From: Bombyx mori
Taxonomy: Eukaryota > Arthropoda > Insecta > Lepidoptera > Bombycidae
Direction: 5' to 3'
NCBI RefSeq assembly: GCF_030269925.1
Contig: NC_085111.1
Location: forward strand, 6,006,142-6,070,141
Length of the DNA stretch: 64,000 nt
A program made the translations under genes and the position numbers. Below are positions 45,024 to 55,319 of the stretch, in pieces; the stretch's first letter is position 1, and each line of letters opens with the position of its first letter. The notes beneath the pieces were generated by a model. That model searched no databases, was not told where the DNA came from, and saw nothing but the letters and a program-made list of their open reading frames with translations.

Positions 45024-45199
45024 AATCCAGTCAACATACTCCCGATTATTATGTAACTTTTCCACTCGTAAAATCTAAAACCAATAAATCTTCACAATCT
45101 AAGTATTCGTCGACCTCGGCACAACCAGAACAACACATCACATTCAAGTACCAATCAAATGTAAACTGTAGGAACTGTTTTAAATTTTTTTATTTATTT

Positions 45200-46005
45200 C
45201 TATCTTGACTAGAATACGAGACGCGCATATAGTGTACTAGGGAATCCCCTGCTTATATGCTTATTTTTTAACTGCTATATGCTATTTAAGTGTTGACGTC
45301 ACTTTACGATTTTACAGTAAAGAAACCATAGGTTTCGGTTAACATCCACGCCAGATATTTTCAATGCTTCGCGATTCATATCCGATGGTAGATTCAGCGG
45401 ACCACTGTCCTTGCTAAGTGTTAGCAAATTCGCCAGGCTGAGTTCCATAAGCTCGCTTCCCCATAACAGATGAGCTCAGTATACCCTCTCGAGGTTACTA
45501 GGATAGTTAAGAAAAAAAAGATTCTAATTTCTGATTCCATTAAAAATGCTTCAATAATTTGAAATTTTCGAAAAATACACAATTTTATCAACTTTATTTG
45601 ATAAAGAACATGCTATATATAGAGTTGTTAATATGTTCATAAAGCTCATTTTTAATACAGTAACAGTATTCTGCATATTATAAATTAAATCTGATCTGTT
45701 CAGTGAACTGTTAACTCGAGAAAACTAGATCTCACATTTATCAGTACAGGTCATGCGTAACCGTAGATGTTGTCTATATGACCTACATTGAGCCATACGA
45801 GGCAAGGAAATGTATTTTGTCAAAGGCGAATTTAACATAGTTGTATTATTATTTTACTTGATATTCGTATTTCAAATGCTTGAAAGCAATAGAGTGATGC
45901 TCAAAAATGTCTCCTTATTCGGGACCTTCTTATTCATGAACTTTTGCAATAACTTAATAGCGAATTTTGGAATGTGACACACCGGGATAAAAAAGGGGAG
46001 ATAGG
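45200..46005. other. Spacer with a degenerate LINE 3' end
   Basis: The segment 45345-45505 retains traces of the hairpin LINE UTR (GATGGTAGATTCAGCGGACC, CTTGCTAAGTGTTAGCAA). The hairpin itself is lost. The rest is AT-rich. Confidence 0.45.
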
Positions 46006-46011
46006 GGAGAT

Positions 46012-46203
46012 AGGTGAATCAGCTCACGACCTGCCTGATGCCAGGCAGCAGCCGGAGTTCATAGACATTACAAATGAAGACCGCTGCCAACCTTGAGAGA
46101 TGAAGTTGAACTTTCAAATTATGTAACAGCTGTACCACCTTCGCGGCAGAAATAAGCGGGGTGGTTATACCTACCCATGTGGGCTTATAACACGTCGTAC
46201 AAC
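46012..46203 (-). repeat. Bm1 SINE, very diverged
   Basis: The order of Bm1 blocks is recognisable (AGCTCACGACCTGCCTGATG, CGGCAGAAATAAGCGGGGTG), but it has many substitutions and deletions. Confidence 0.65.
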
Positions 46204-46629
46204 AAATAAAGAGCTAATAATAATCCCAGTATTTACTGACCCTATGGACTTCATAAACAGTACTATTGATAGCTAGTAAGGAAGATAGATAGTAAAGGAG
46301 AAAACGATGTAGATTATGAACGAAGTAACGCTGATTACAAAAACCAACGTCATTATTTAAAAGAAGTACAACCAAATGAAAGGTGCACGCAAAAACAATT
46401 CACCTTAACCTATAAATAATTATTCGGCGTACTTGAACCTGAAGCATTTGCGCTGAATTCGATCCATTCAAATAGCGCGTGGGTCGAATACGCCATAAAT
46501 TCAACGATAAATGTTCACCAGCCCGTTTCCCTACTTGTCTCCGAGCCAGAAATCATTTAGAAGATGTATTTTGACGAAAATTCGAGGCCAGGAGTTCTTT
46601 AATGTCTATGTCGGGTCTTTTCATTCTTA

Positions 46630-46946
46630 CCTTTTTTCCCTACCTACGCTGAGAGCCTTGAGAGGTTATTTTAGCTTCGCCCTAACATGTAGGTGAGCTC
46701 ACGGGGCTTAAACCGGAGTGTTCCCAACACTGGCCCTAGCAAAAGCAGTGCTTCGCAGAATCTACCACCGAATCGGAAACGCGACCCACTGAAAAGATCC
46801 GGCGAGAAACTCAGTGAGCTGTGTCTATGGGTTAATTCGCTCGTCGAGCCCTTCGTCGCAAGCGACGGGTTCGGCGAGGGCGGTGACCGGTGCTTATGGT
46901 ACCTAAAAGCAACGTTAATGGTTCGGGAGGATACGTAATGACGTGT
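46630..46946 (-). repeat. LINE 3'-UTR copy with variant hairpin
   Basis: Inverse of 18905-19238. The hairpin arms, read as RNA, are CUCACUGAG and UUCAGUGGG, with two changes that both leave G-U pairs. Arms at 46785-46793 and 46810-46818. Confidence 0.8.
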
Positions 46947-46949
46947 TAC

Positions 46950-47835
46950 ATTCTTACCAATACTCCTTTGGCATTATTGTAACTTTACGACACTGAAAAG
47001 TTGTGACCTATAATATATTTTTTTAACTTTTACCAAATATTAATAGTATCGTAATTAAAACTAAGAGAATAGAAGTTTATAATGTAACTTTTCACTTTTG
47101 CTTGCTTAAGGTTTGTATAAACCAGCAAAATATATGAGCCGCTTAACAAAACTAAGCGTCTTCAACACGTACACATTGTGTCTGTTTTTAATTCATTTTC
47201 AATTCGATTGTCTTCGAAGGCAGCTCTAACAATAGTCAAGAATCAGTTTTTCCGTTCAATTTTCGCTAATCGATAAGTTTGTAAACACGTTCCTTTTAAA
47301 CAATGATTGTTTGATGTTCTTCGATGCTCACAACAGAAGGTGTACGTTAAAATATTATTTTTTTGCGAGACATAACAGCTTCTATTCAAAAAAACTTACG
47401 TAGGCGCAAATGTATACAGAAGATAGAGATTGATATATCATTTTTATCAACCGAAAATCAGGTACATTTATAAAGCGCCATTAAATTATCAAAAGTAAGG
47501 AATAAAATCCATTCAACAATGCAGGTGTAGTTCGATAACAACCTTTTTCGAGGAAGCTATAAAATAAACGATACTTTCGCGTTAATGTTGCCAAGTTTAT
47601 GCGTACACTTACGTTGAGTTTAAAAGGTATTTTGCGGTATTATTCAACAGGTCTCTCGAGGTTTATGAGCATTAGTTTGTGTCGTGCCTTTTCTACAGGA
47701 ATTTACTGTAAATTGAAAAGATGATTTTAATCTCACTATATTATGCGTATACAGCTCATCACAGAAGTGATATTTTATGTGTTTTGAATATCATTATTTC
47801 TTTCACACACTTTTTTTATAGACGATATTGAGGTA
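46950..47835. other. Intergenic, nothing recognised
   Basis: AT-rich, no supported feature. Confidence 0.4.
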
Positions 47836-47841
47836 ACGTAA

Positions 47842-48093
47842 TTTATTTATTTCTTTTATTGCTTAGATGGGTGGACGAGCTCACAGCCCACCTGCTGTTA
47901 AGTGGTTACTGGAGCCCATAGACAACTACAACGTAAATGCGCCACCCACCTTGAGATATAAGTTCTAAGATCTCAGTATAGTTACAACGGCTGCCCCACC
48001 CTTCAAACCGAAACGCATTACTGCTTCACGGCAGAAATAAGCAGGGCGGTGGTACCTACCCGCGCGGACTCACAAGAGGTCCTACCACCACCA
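47842..48093 (-). repeat. Bm1 SINE, head missing, near consensus
   Basis: A T-rich stretch then a clean inverse Bm1 body to CCTACCACCACCAGTAA. Confidence 0.93.
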
Positions 48094-48099
48094 GTAAAA

Positions 48100-48955
48100 A
48101 ACTGTTTTATGTTACACTTAAATTAATAATAATAATGTATAAAATGGAAGATACATACCTATTTAAATTTAAATTATTTTAATTTAGAAATCACGAAAAA
48201 CCTATTACTGATAGTTTCTAAGAACTGATTCAATGTTTAGGTAAATAAAAAAAATGATTTTTTTTTCTCTTATCTATATTCTTCTTATCTCCATAGATAT
48301 GGTCCATAAATAATGATGTCACAGATAAATTATTATCACTTTACGCTATTTGCATTAGACGTTTCTGTTGGTCGTGATTTTTAGATCAATAAATTTAATT
48401 TGTATAACGTTAGCTGGAGTGCGCGAATTTTATGTATCAATGATTTATCCTGACTGATACTAATCGGTTTATCGACGTCCATAACTAATTGGGCAGTACA
48501 ATTGATATTTTGAGACCACATTCCCGCAGTAAGATTTTGGATAAATAAATAATAAGTTAAAACGAAACTATGGCTTTTAATGGATTTTTTTTACTGAAAC
48601 GCTTCTTGCGTTATATTGTTATAATTTAAAACGTTGTTTTCTAGATTTTAATAACGAGCTAAGTGATTCCCTTTTATAGAAATAATTTGCCATTTTTCAT
48701 CTCTTTTTTTTAATTTATTGATGCGCAAAACAAATTACAATCTTTACAGTACATAATATTAGCTAAATCGTACAAGTAGTACCTCGATCTAATCTGGATT
48801 GCAATCTAAATGTTATATGCACTCAGCAAACCCGTATTAATGTACGTAGCTTTGGCTATTGAAAACAAAATTACAAATAAGAATTAAAAATTACAAATAA
48901 AATAAAATTACGAGTTCCAGAAAAAAAAAACTCAAACAAAAAACAAAACAAATAT
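48100..48955. other. Intergenic, nothing recognised
   Basis: AT-rich. A-rich runs at 48880-48960 precede the LINE. Confidence 0.4.
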
Positions 48956-49162
48956 ATTATTGATTTATAATCGCGAGTAGTCGCGGTGTTAACACGCAAA
49001 CGTAGTGTGCTCTCTGTGTTTATTTAATTTTTTTAAAGTATTGTGTGTTTTTACATTTTAAATGTGTATATAGTGCATAAATAACTCCTGCTCACTGATT
49101 TTATCATCTATCCTGTTCCGGTTACCTTGCATTGCTGCCAAGATACATCATTCATATTCACA

Positions 49163-49942
49163 ATGGATACACAACTTTCAAGTAACTTACAACAACTCGA
49201 AAATTTATTTGCCTCTCGAATGGGGGCCTACGAGGATAAGCTCAAAAAGGTGGCGAGTGATTCTACAACATTGCATCCAGACTTCACGGCACTCTCAAAG
49301 GACTTTAACGAGTTTAAATAGTTTGTAATGGCTACTCTGTCAAACATCAAAAGTCAATTAGAATTAATCTCATTAGGCTTGGATCGGCATGAAACTGCTA
49401 TGAGGAGGAAGGTTCTGTTGATACATGGAATACCAGAAAAACAAAATGAAAATCTGCATAGCACCGTTCTTGCATTGACCAACGACCAATTGAAATTGAC
49501 AGATCTTAAAACCGATTGTGTTAGTGTTTGTCACAGACTTGGCGCCTCGCAGGGTAAACCTCGCCCAGTGTTAGTAAGATTTATGAATATCGAGTCACGT
49601 CAGGCAGTATGGGACAGCAAGACTTCCTTAAAGGGCACGGGCGTCACTATTTCTGAGTTCCTTACGAAAATAAGGCATGGTGTATTTTTGTCAGCCCGAA
49701 AGCATTTTGGCGTTCAACGCTGTTATCCGACGTAAGCCGACGGTAAAATAATGTTAGTTCTACCTGATAAATCGCGTTATAAGATTGAATCTATGAATGA
49801 ACTACAGGCCCTTATAAAGAAATACCCAATAATATGTACTGACGCGGTAGAATCAGCAGTGCAAGGCAAGCCGTCTACACCAAAACTTGCGGACGCGCAT
49901 GTGAAGACGATAACTAAAATGACCAGAAAAGGCCGGCGCTGA
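49163..49942 (+). pseudogene. LINE ORF1, broken by two in-frame stops
   Basis: ORF1 proteins of LINEs bind the RNA and form the particle. One frame runs from MDTQLSSNLQQLENLF (49163), with a probable coiled coil over the first 70-90 residues, to KMTRKGRR. It is interrupted by TAG at 49319 and TAA at 49733. The middle (RRKVLLIHGIPE ... SVCHRLGA ... RPVLVRF) matches the RRM-like core of LINE ORF1 proteins (IxGIPE, RLG, RPxxVxF). All three pieces are in the same frame, so the lesions are nonsense changes, not frameshifts. Confidence 0.8.
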
Positions 49943-50263
49943 AATTGATGTTTTAGGATAAATGGCATAACAATTTTATTATTTCTACTCCCATACCAAC
50001 GTTACATAGTCGCTTAATGTATTTTACTGTTGTGTCTTGTGCTTGAACATTTTGTTTGTTATGTTTTTATTCTATTTTGACACTAATTCACTACGTAATT
50101 TGTTTTGTAAATTTTTGTTAACCATTTTATTGTTATAAACGAACATATCCTTAAGTTAACCTAAATTTAACTAAATCTGTCATTGTTTTGTTTACAAGTT
50201 ACTACGATGATATTTGTCCAGTTGGCTATGTTTTTGTTAGCAGGTTGGTAGCACTGAGGAGTA

Positions 50264-51546
50264 CCGGTAAAATGGGGCGATTAGGGATTGAGAGGCGAAT
50301 CGGGAAAAAACCGGGAAAATCTTTCGATGCTCAATATAAGTTTTATATTCGTTGCAAAATCTTCCATTTTTTGTAGTTACTGTTAAGTAGAATGTTGAAA
50401 GTTCACAAAACAACTCTGAACATGCATGATAATAGCTGCTAACTTATAAAAAATCGCGTTTCAAATTAACTTCCTGTGGTGGTAATTATTTTAGTTCTAG
50501 AAACTTTGCTCTCTTTGATTTATTTGATAATAATAGAAGACGACTATGATTTATAAACGTTATTTAGTGTTTGAACCAGCATATATATTAAAGGTAAGTC
50601 TCAGTTGTTATTGGTTTTAATGTATTTGATTAAATAAAAATAGATGTAAAAATCTGTTGTTTTTGGGGATATTGGGGACGTCTTAGGTACAAATAACAAC
50701 GAAAAAGGGGTCAATTGGGATGAGAATACGTGAAATGGAAACGACCTAAGTATAAATAGGTACAGGTTTGTAGGGTTGTCTATGTAGTTATAACAAGATT
50801 TTTTAAATTTGTTGGTAAAAATCTGGTTTATCAAAGCGAAATTGGGAATAAGTCTTTAGTTGAAATAGGTAAGCAATTTAATATAAGTAAGTCGATTTTG
50901 CAGAGACATGTAACAAGATCAATGAAATCTCAAGGTGGACAAAAATGTCTAAGTAATACATAATAAAATATTTAATATTTGTTCAGAGTGGGGGTATTCA
51001 TCTGATTAATCCATGGAATAACCGACACACCTAATCTCTTAACCCAGATAGAAATATCAGCCCCTAAGTACTTACCAAGAACGGAGAAATATAAACCATT
51101 TCTAAGAAAGCCCACTATATATGTATAAATATATATTTAATATATATATATTTTGTTGTTACTGCACTGTCGATTGCACCTATAATTGAGGTGATGTCTG
51201 CCATGTACTTTTGTCAGTTTTTAAATTTTTTTTATTGATGATCACTTTGTTGGTGCAACTAAATAAATAAATAAACTAAAACTATATATAAAAATAAAAG
51301 TAGTGCCAACCCTAGCAAATTTCTCATTTCGTCCCAATTAACCGCAATTTTCGGGTAAATAGGGATTACACCTATTTTTGCATTTTTTGCTTAAACTGGA
51401 ATGCTACTTGCTTAATTTTAAATTAGACAACAAAGATGCCCCCAAGACTCAATCATTTTGATCCTGATATAGCATTATATACATCAACAACTACCTTAAA
51501 ATTGCTCATAAAGTTGGAATTTGTCCCTAATCGCCCCATTTTACGG
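50264..51546 (+). mobile_element. pogo-like (Tc1/mariner) element with TA target
   Basis: Terminal inverted repeats: left CCGGTAAAATGGGGCGATTA... (50264-50287) and right, the inverse, 51524-51546, differing by one base. Both are flanked by TA. 1283 bp. Inside, 50832-50961 reads a short frame with a Psq/CENP-B-type helix-turn-helix (SLVEIGKQFNISKSILQRHV ... GGQ). No catalytic domain is visible, so it is a deletion derivative. A possible LINE 3' end lies within at about 51180-51270. Confidence 0.7.
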
Positions 51547-52052
51547 TAACTTATCCATAGATTCTTCGCTTTAGTTGTGACCATAGACTATACCTTAATA
51601 TTTGTAATTTTTGGCATTGGCGTATAAAACTTTCAGCCTACGACAAATATCCATAGATTAATTTCTGATATTATCTAGTATAGTGTTGCTTATTTTAATA
51701 TGCTCTTTTACTAAAAATTTTATATTTAAGAACACATTTCCAAGTCACTGTCTACACTGTGAGCTATTCTTTTTTTAACATGTAAGTTAATTCATTGATG
51801 TTAATGTATCTATCTACACGTCTAAATCTGTGTAATTAACACATGTTACAGAATCTCTTCCAGGTTTATTGATTGATCAGTTGAGCCGGGAGTTAATTGC
51901 TAGTTTATTGATTAAGAGTAATATTATATACGTGTTTATTTGTTTTTAGTTTACCTATTATATTAATTATATTATTTTCATTTTGTTATATTATATTAAT
52001 AGTGTATGTTATTTAAGTATTATTATTATTATTATTAAGTTACCATATTATT

Positions 52053-55001
52053 ATGAATAATAATTTATTTAGTTATGAAACATTTTTCTCCTGCTCTTCG
52101 TCTGAAAGCAGTTTTTTGAGTGCTGATGATGGCAATGATTCATGTACCTCAATACATCTGCACGATGAGATTTCTGCTGAACTATCCTCGTTCCCTAACA
52201 ACCTAAATATTGCACATGTAAATGTTCAAAGTATTCCGCGTCATTATTCAGATCTTCTGGCATCTATTAGCAGCAATACTCTTGACGCTTTACTGATTTC
52301 TGAATCATTTCTTAAACCATCCATTCCATCGGTTCAATACGCAATTCCCGGCTTTGTATTAATTCGTAATGACAGAGTGGGCAAAGGTTGTGGAGGCGTA
52401 GCAATCTATTTGCGAAGCGGGATCGAGTTCAGAATTGTAAGTGTGTCTCCATCTCAATATTCTGAATCCGCTGAACATCTTTTAATCGAATTGACACTGC
52501 ATTGCACTAAAATTTTACTAGGTGTTTTTTATAGTCCTAATCTTCGTGTTAATTATTTTGAATGTCTTGATGAATTGCTGTCTAATCACTGTTCTTTGGC
52601 CGATCATATTATTGTGATGGGGGATTTTAATACTTGCATGCTGAAGAATGATTTTCGATCTAAACAACTATTATCTGTTTTAAGTTCTCATAATCTCAGG
52701 ATATTGCCTGTTTCAGCCACTCACCATTTTCCAAATTGCACTCCCTCTCTATTAGATTTGATGATGGTATCTTCTTCTAGTAGTATTGACACTCATGGTC
52801 AAATAACCGCTTCATTTTCATACCATGACTTGATTTTCTTATCTCTCCGTGTGCGGGCTCCTAAGCGTAAGTCTGAGTTTCTATTTCTTCGCAGTTACAA
52901 AGGCATTAACATGGAGGCATTGAGACGTGATGCAGGCTTAATCGATTGGAGGCCGCTATTCAATGAATTGGATATAGATGGAAAGGTAGCATTTTTCACG
53001 GAGTCGATTTTAGAATTATACGACCATCACGCTCCCATCAAGCGTGTCAAAATCAAACATAAGCCAGCGCCTTGGTTATCTCCTGAAATTAAGCAATGGA
53101 TGGTCTGCCGAGATAAAGCTCGAAAGAGGCTAAAACGTCAACCGTCCGAGCGCAATCTAACATACTATAAACTATTACGTAATCGGTGCAATCGCCTATG
53201 TCGAGATGCCAAGAGACGCCATTTCCATGATTCTCTCATAAATCGTAAGTCTTCTGATGTATGGAAATTTTTGAAATCTGTAGGCATAGGAAAAGCATCA
53301 TCTACGTCCTGCGGCGGTCTCGATTTAAACGCACTCAACAAACATTTTTCTACACCCTCTTTCTCAGTTGATCAGTGTCGTAAATCGAGAACTTTGCAAA
53401 CGTTACATAATCTCCCTTTGCCTAAACATTCTTCCTTTAAGTTTCAGTCAGTATCGACCAATGATGTTCGTAAAGTTATTTTATCTATTTCTTCCCATGC
53501 TGTAGGTAGTGACAACTTATGCTCTAAAATGCTTATCCCCATTCTGGATATACTACTTCCTTGTTTAACGAACATAATTAACCATTCCTTACAATCTGGA
53601 TCCTTTCCTAAATCCTGGAAATCCGCTAATATTATCCCTTTACCTAAAACCAGCAATCCTTCGTCTTTGTCACATTATCGTCCTATCTCCATACTTCCTT
53701 TTCTCTCGAAAGTGTTGGAGCACATTGTTCACAAGCAATTACAAAATTTCCTCCTCTCCAATAATATTCTTAGCAACTTTCAATCAGGTTTCCGATCGGG
53801 ACACAGCACGGTGTCTGCGTTGCTGAAAGTGACAGATGACATTCGATGGGCAATTGAAAACCAATCCCTAACCATTCTTGTACTACTTGACTTCAGTAAC
53901 GCATTCAACTGCGTGGATCTCGATATCCTGCTCGGTATTCTTCGATCCCATAACATTACTACTTCTGCCCTAAGGTGGTTTGATTCATATCTTCGGGGCC
54001 GTTCACAACGCACACGTCAAAATGAATCCTTCTCAGACTGGGTTGCTGTTGATGCTGGCGTGCCTCAGGGTGGTGTTCTCTCTCCTCTTCTTTTCTCAGT
54101 GTTTATTAACACAGTCACTACTTTGATATCCTCAAATTTTCATCTTTATGCAGATGATTTGCAAATTTACCATCACTGCACACCTAGTGAAATTGATGGA
54201 GCAATCAAGGATGTTAATTGTGATTTGGAAAACATTCATGAATGGGCAACGTCTCATGGACTCTTACTCAATGCCAACAAAACACAGGCCATCATAATTG
54301 GTAGTAGATATGCTATTCGTGCATTAAATCATTCTGCAATTGGATCTCTCATATTGAATGGCCAACCAATTGTCTTTAGTGAAACTGTTAAAAACCTTGG
54401 CGTTACCTTTAACTCTTTCTTAAGCTGGAATGAGCAGGTTAACAATGTTAGCAGCAAAGTTAACTTTGCATTCCATTCACTCAAATGTCTCCAATATTTT
54501 TTGCCTTTGGAAACTAAAATTTCTCTTGTCCAAAGTCTCATTTTACCCATTTTGGACTACGCTGATGCTTGCTACTTGGATGCCACTGAGGAGCTTCTCA
54601 ATAAGCTTGAGCGTTTGCAAAATTTGTGCATCCGTTTTATTTTTGGTCTCAAAAAATATGATCATATTTCTGAATTTCGCAAAAAGCTCAAGTGGCTCCC
54701 AGTCCGTTTCCGCAGAAATACTAGAATGTTGTGCTTCCTATTTAATATCCTACATAATCCTAACTACCCACAATATTTACGTGATCGCTTTACCTATGCC
54801 CGTCCCTCCATTGCTCCTTGTAGAACACACATTAAAACTCTCCTCAATTGCCCTGTTCATAAAACACATGCTTACGCAAAATCGTTTTCTGTACAAGCAG
54901 TTATACTTTGGAATTCCCTCCCTCCAAGCATACGAGCGTGCAAAACCATAGCAGCGTTCAAGAAATCTGTTAAGGAACATTATTTATCCTTACCATCTTA
55001 A
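52053..55001 (+). CDS. LINE ORF2: AP endonuclease and reverse transcriptase, open, 982 residues
   Basis: Makes the target nick and copies the element RNA. The N-terminal endonuclease (about residues 50-260) has LNIAHVNVQSI, LLISESFL (catalytic Glu), VMGDFN (about 188) and YHDLI near its end. The reverse transcriptase follows: HYRPISILPFLSKVLE (about 545), LLDFSNAFNCVD (about 613, Asp), VPQGGVLSPLLF (about 670), YADD (about 699). The C-terminal block EELLNKLERLQNLCIRFIF and KKLKWLPVRFRR is typical of CR1/L2-group proteins. The frame is uninterrupted and the length is normal for the group. It could be enzymatically intact, though the partner ORF1 is broken. Confidence 0.93.
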   Translation: MNNNLFSYETFFSCSSSESSFLSADDGNDSCTSIHLHDEISAELSSFPNNLNIAHVNVQSIPRHYSDLLASISSNTLDALLISESFLKPSIPSVQYAIPGFVLIRNDRVGKGCGGVAIYLRSGIEFRIVSVSPSQYSESAEHLLIELTLHCTKILLGVFYSPNLRVNYFECLDELLSNHCSLADHIIVMGDFNTCMLKNDFRSKQLLSVLSSHNLRILPVSATHHFPNCTPSLLDLMMVSSSSSIDTHGQITASFSYHDLIFLSLRVRAPKRKSEFLFLRSYKGINMEALRRDAGLIDWRPLFNELDIDGKVAFFTESILELYDHHAPIKRVKIKHKPAPWLSPEIKQWMVCRDKARKRLKRQPSERNLTYYKLLRNRCNRLCRDAKRRHFHDSLINRKSSDVWKFLKSVGIGKASSTSCGGLDLNALNKHFSTPSFSVDQCRKSRTLQTLHNLPLPKHSSFKFQSVSTNDVRKVILSISSHAVGSDNLCSKMLIPILDILLPCLTNIINHSLQSGSFPKSWKSANIIPLPKTSNPSSLSHYRPISILPFLSKVLEHIVHKQLQNFLLSNNILSNFQSGFRSGHSTVSALLKVTDDIRWAIENQSLTILVLLDFSNAFNCVDLDILLGILRSHNITTSALRWFDSYLRGRSQRTRQNESFSDWVAVDAGVPQGGVLSPLLFSVFINTVTTLISSNFHLYADDLQIYHHCTPSEIDGAIKDVNCDLENIHEWATSHGLLLNANKTQAIIIGSRYAIRALNHSAIGSLILNGQPIVFSETVKNLGVTFNSFLSWNEQVNNVSSKVNFAFHSLKCLQYFLPLETKISLVQSLILPILDYADACYLDATEELLNKLERLQNLCIRFIFGLKKYDHISEFRKKLKWLPVRFRRNTRMLCFLFNILHNPNYPQYLRDRFTYARPSIAPCRTHIKTLLNCPVHKTHAYAKSFSVQAVILWNSLPPSIRACKTIAAFKKSVKEHYLSLPS

Positions 55002-55072
55002 ATAAATTATATATATTTGTATAATGTATTATAATATAAAGTAAGTATATGTGTGTATGTTATATATATGTA

Positions 55073-55090
55073 TGTGTGTGTGTGTGTGTG
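55073..55090. repeat. (TG)n microsatellite in LINE 3' UTR
   Basis: About nine TG units within TATG-rich sequence. Confidence 0.85.
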
Positions 55091-55319
55091 TATTTGTATG
55101 TATATATATTGTTTTGTATCTTGTAATATGTATATATTACTATATGTAATGTTTACTGTATGCACTAGGTTTGTGTTCCTAATTCTTCTTTCCTTTTGCG
55201 GGCCTACTGGAAGAGATTTCAGCATGAAATAAGTAGTGCCCTTGTACTCTGTATCCTTATTGACGTGTATTTTCTAACAGCTGTGTGTACAAAATATATT
55301 AAATAAATTAAATAAATAA

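Larger units (their letters stand above)
48960..55319 (+). mobile_element. Large CR1-group LINE (Daphne/CR1/L2-like) carrying a DNA transposon
   Basis: A nearly complete non-LTR element: 5' leader (48960-49162), broken ORF1 (49163-49942), an inter-ORF region, open ORF2 (52053-55001), and a 3' UTR with a TG microsatellite and a tail of TAAATAAAT units (about 55295-55315) rather than poly-A. A pogo-like element interrupts the inter-ORF part at 50264-51546. The clade is inferred from the ORF2 C-terminus and tail. The exact 5' limit is uncertain. Confidence 0.8.

Noticed and set aside
54430..54951. 173-codon frame
   Set aside because: An alternative frame inside LINE ORF2, whose own frame carries the recognised motifs.
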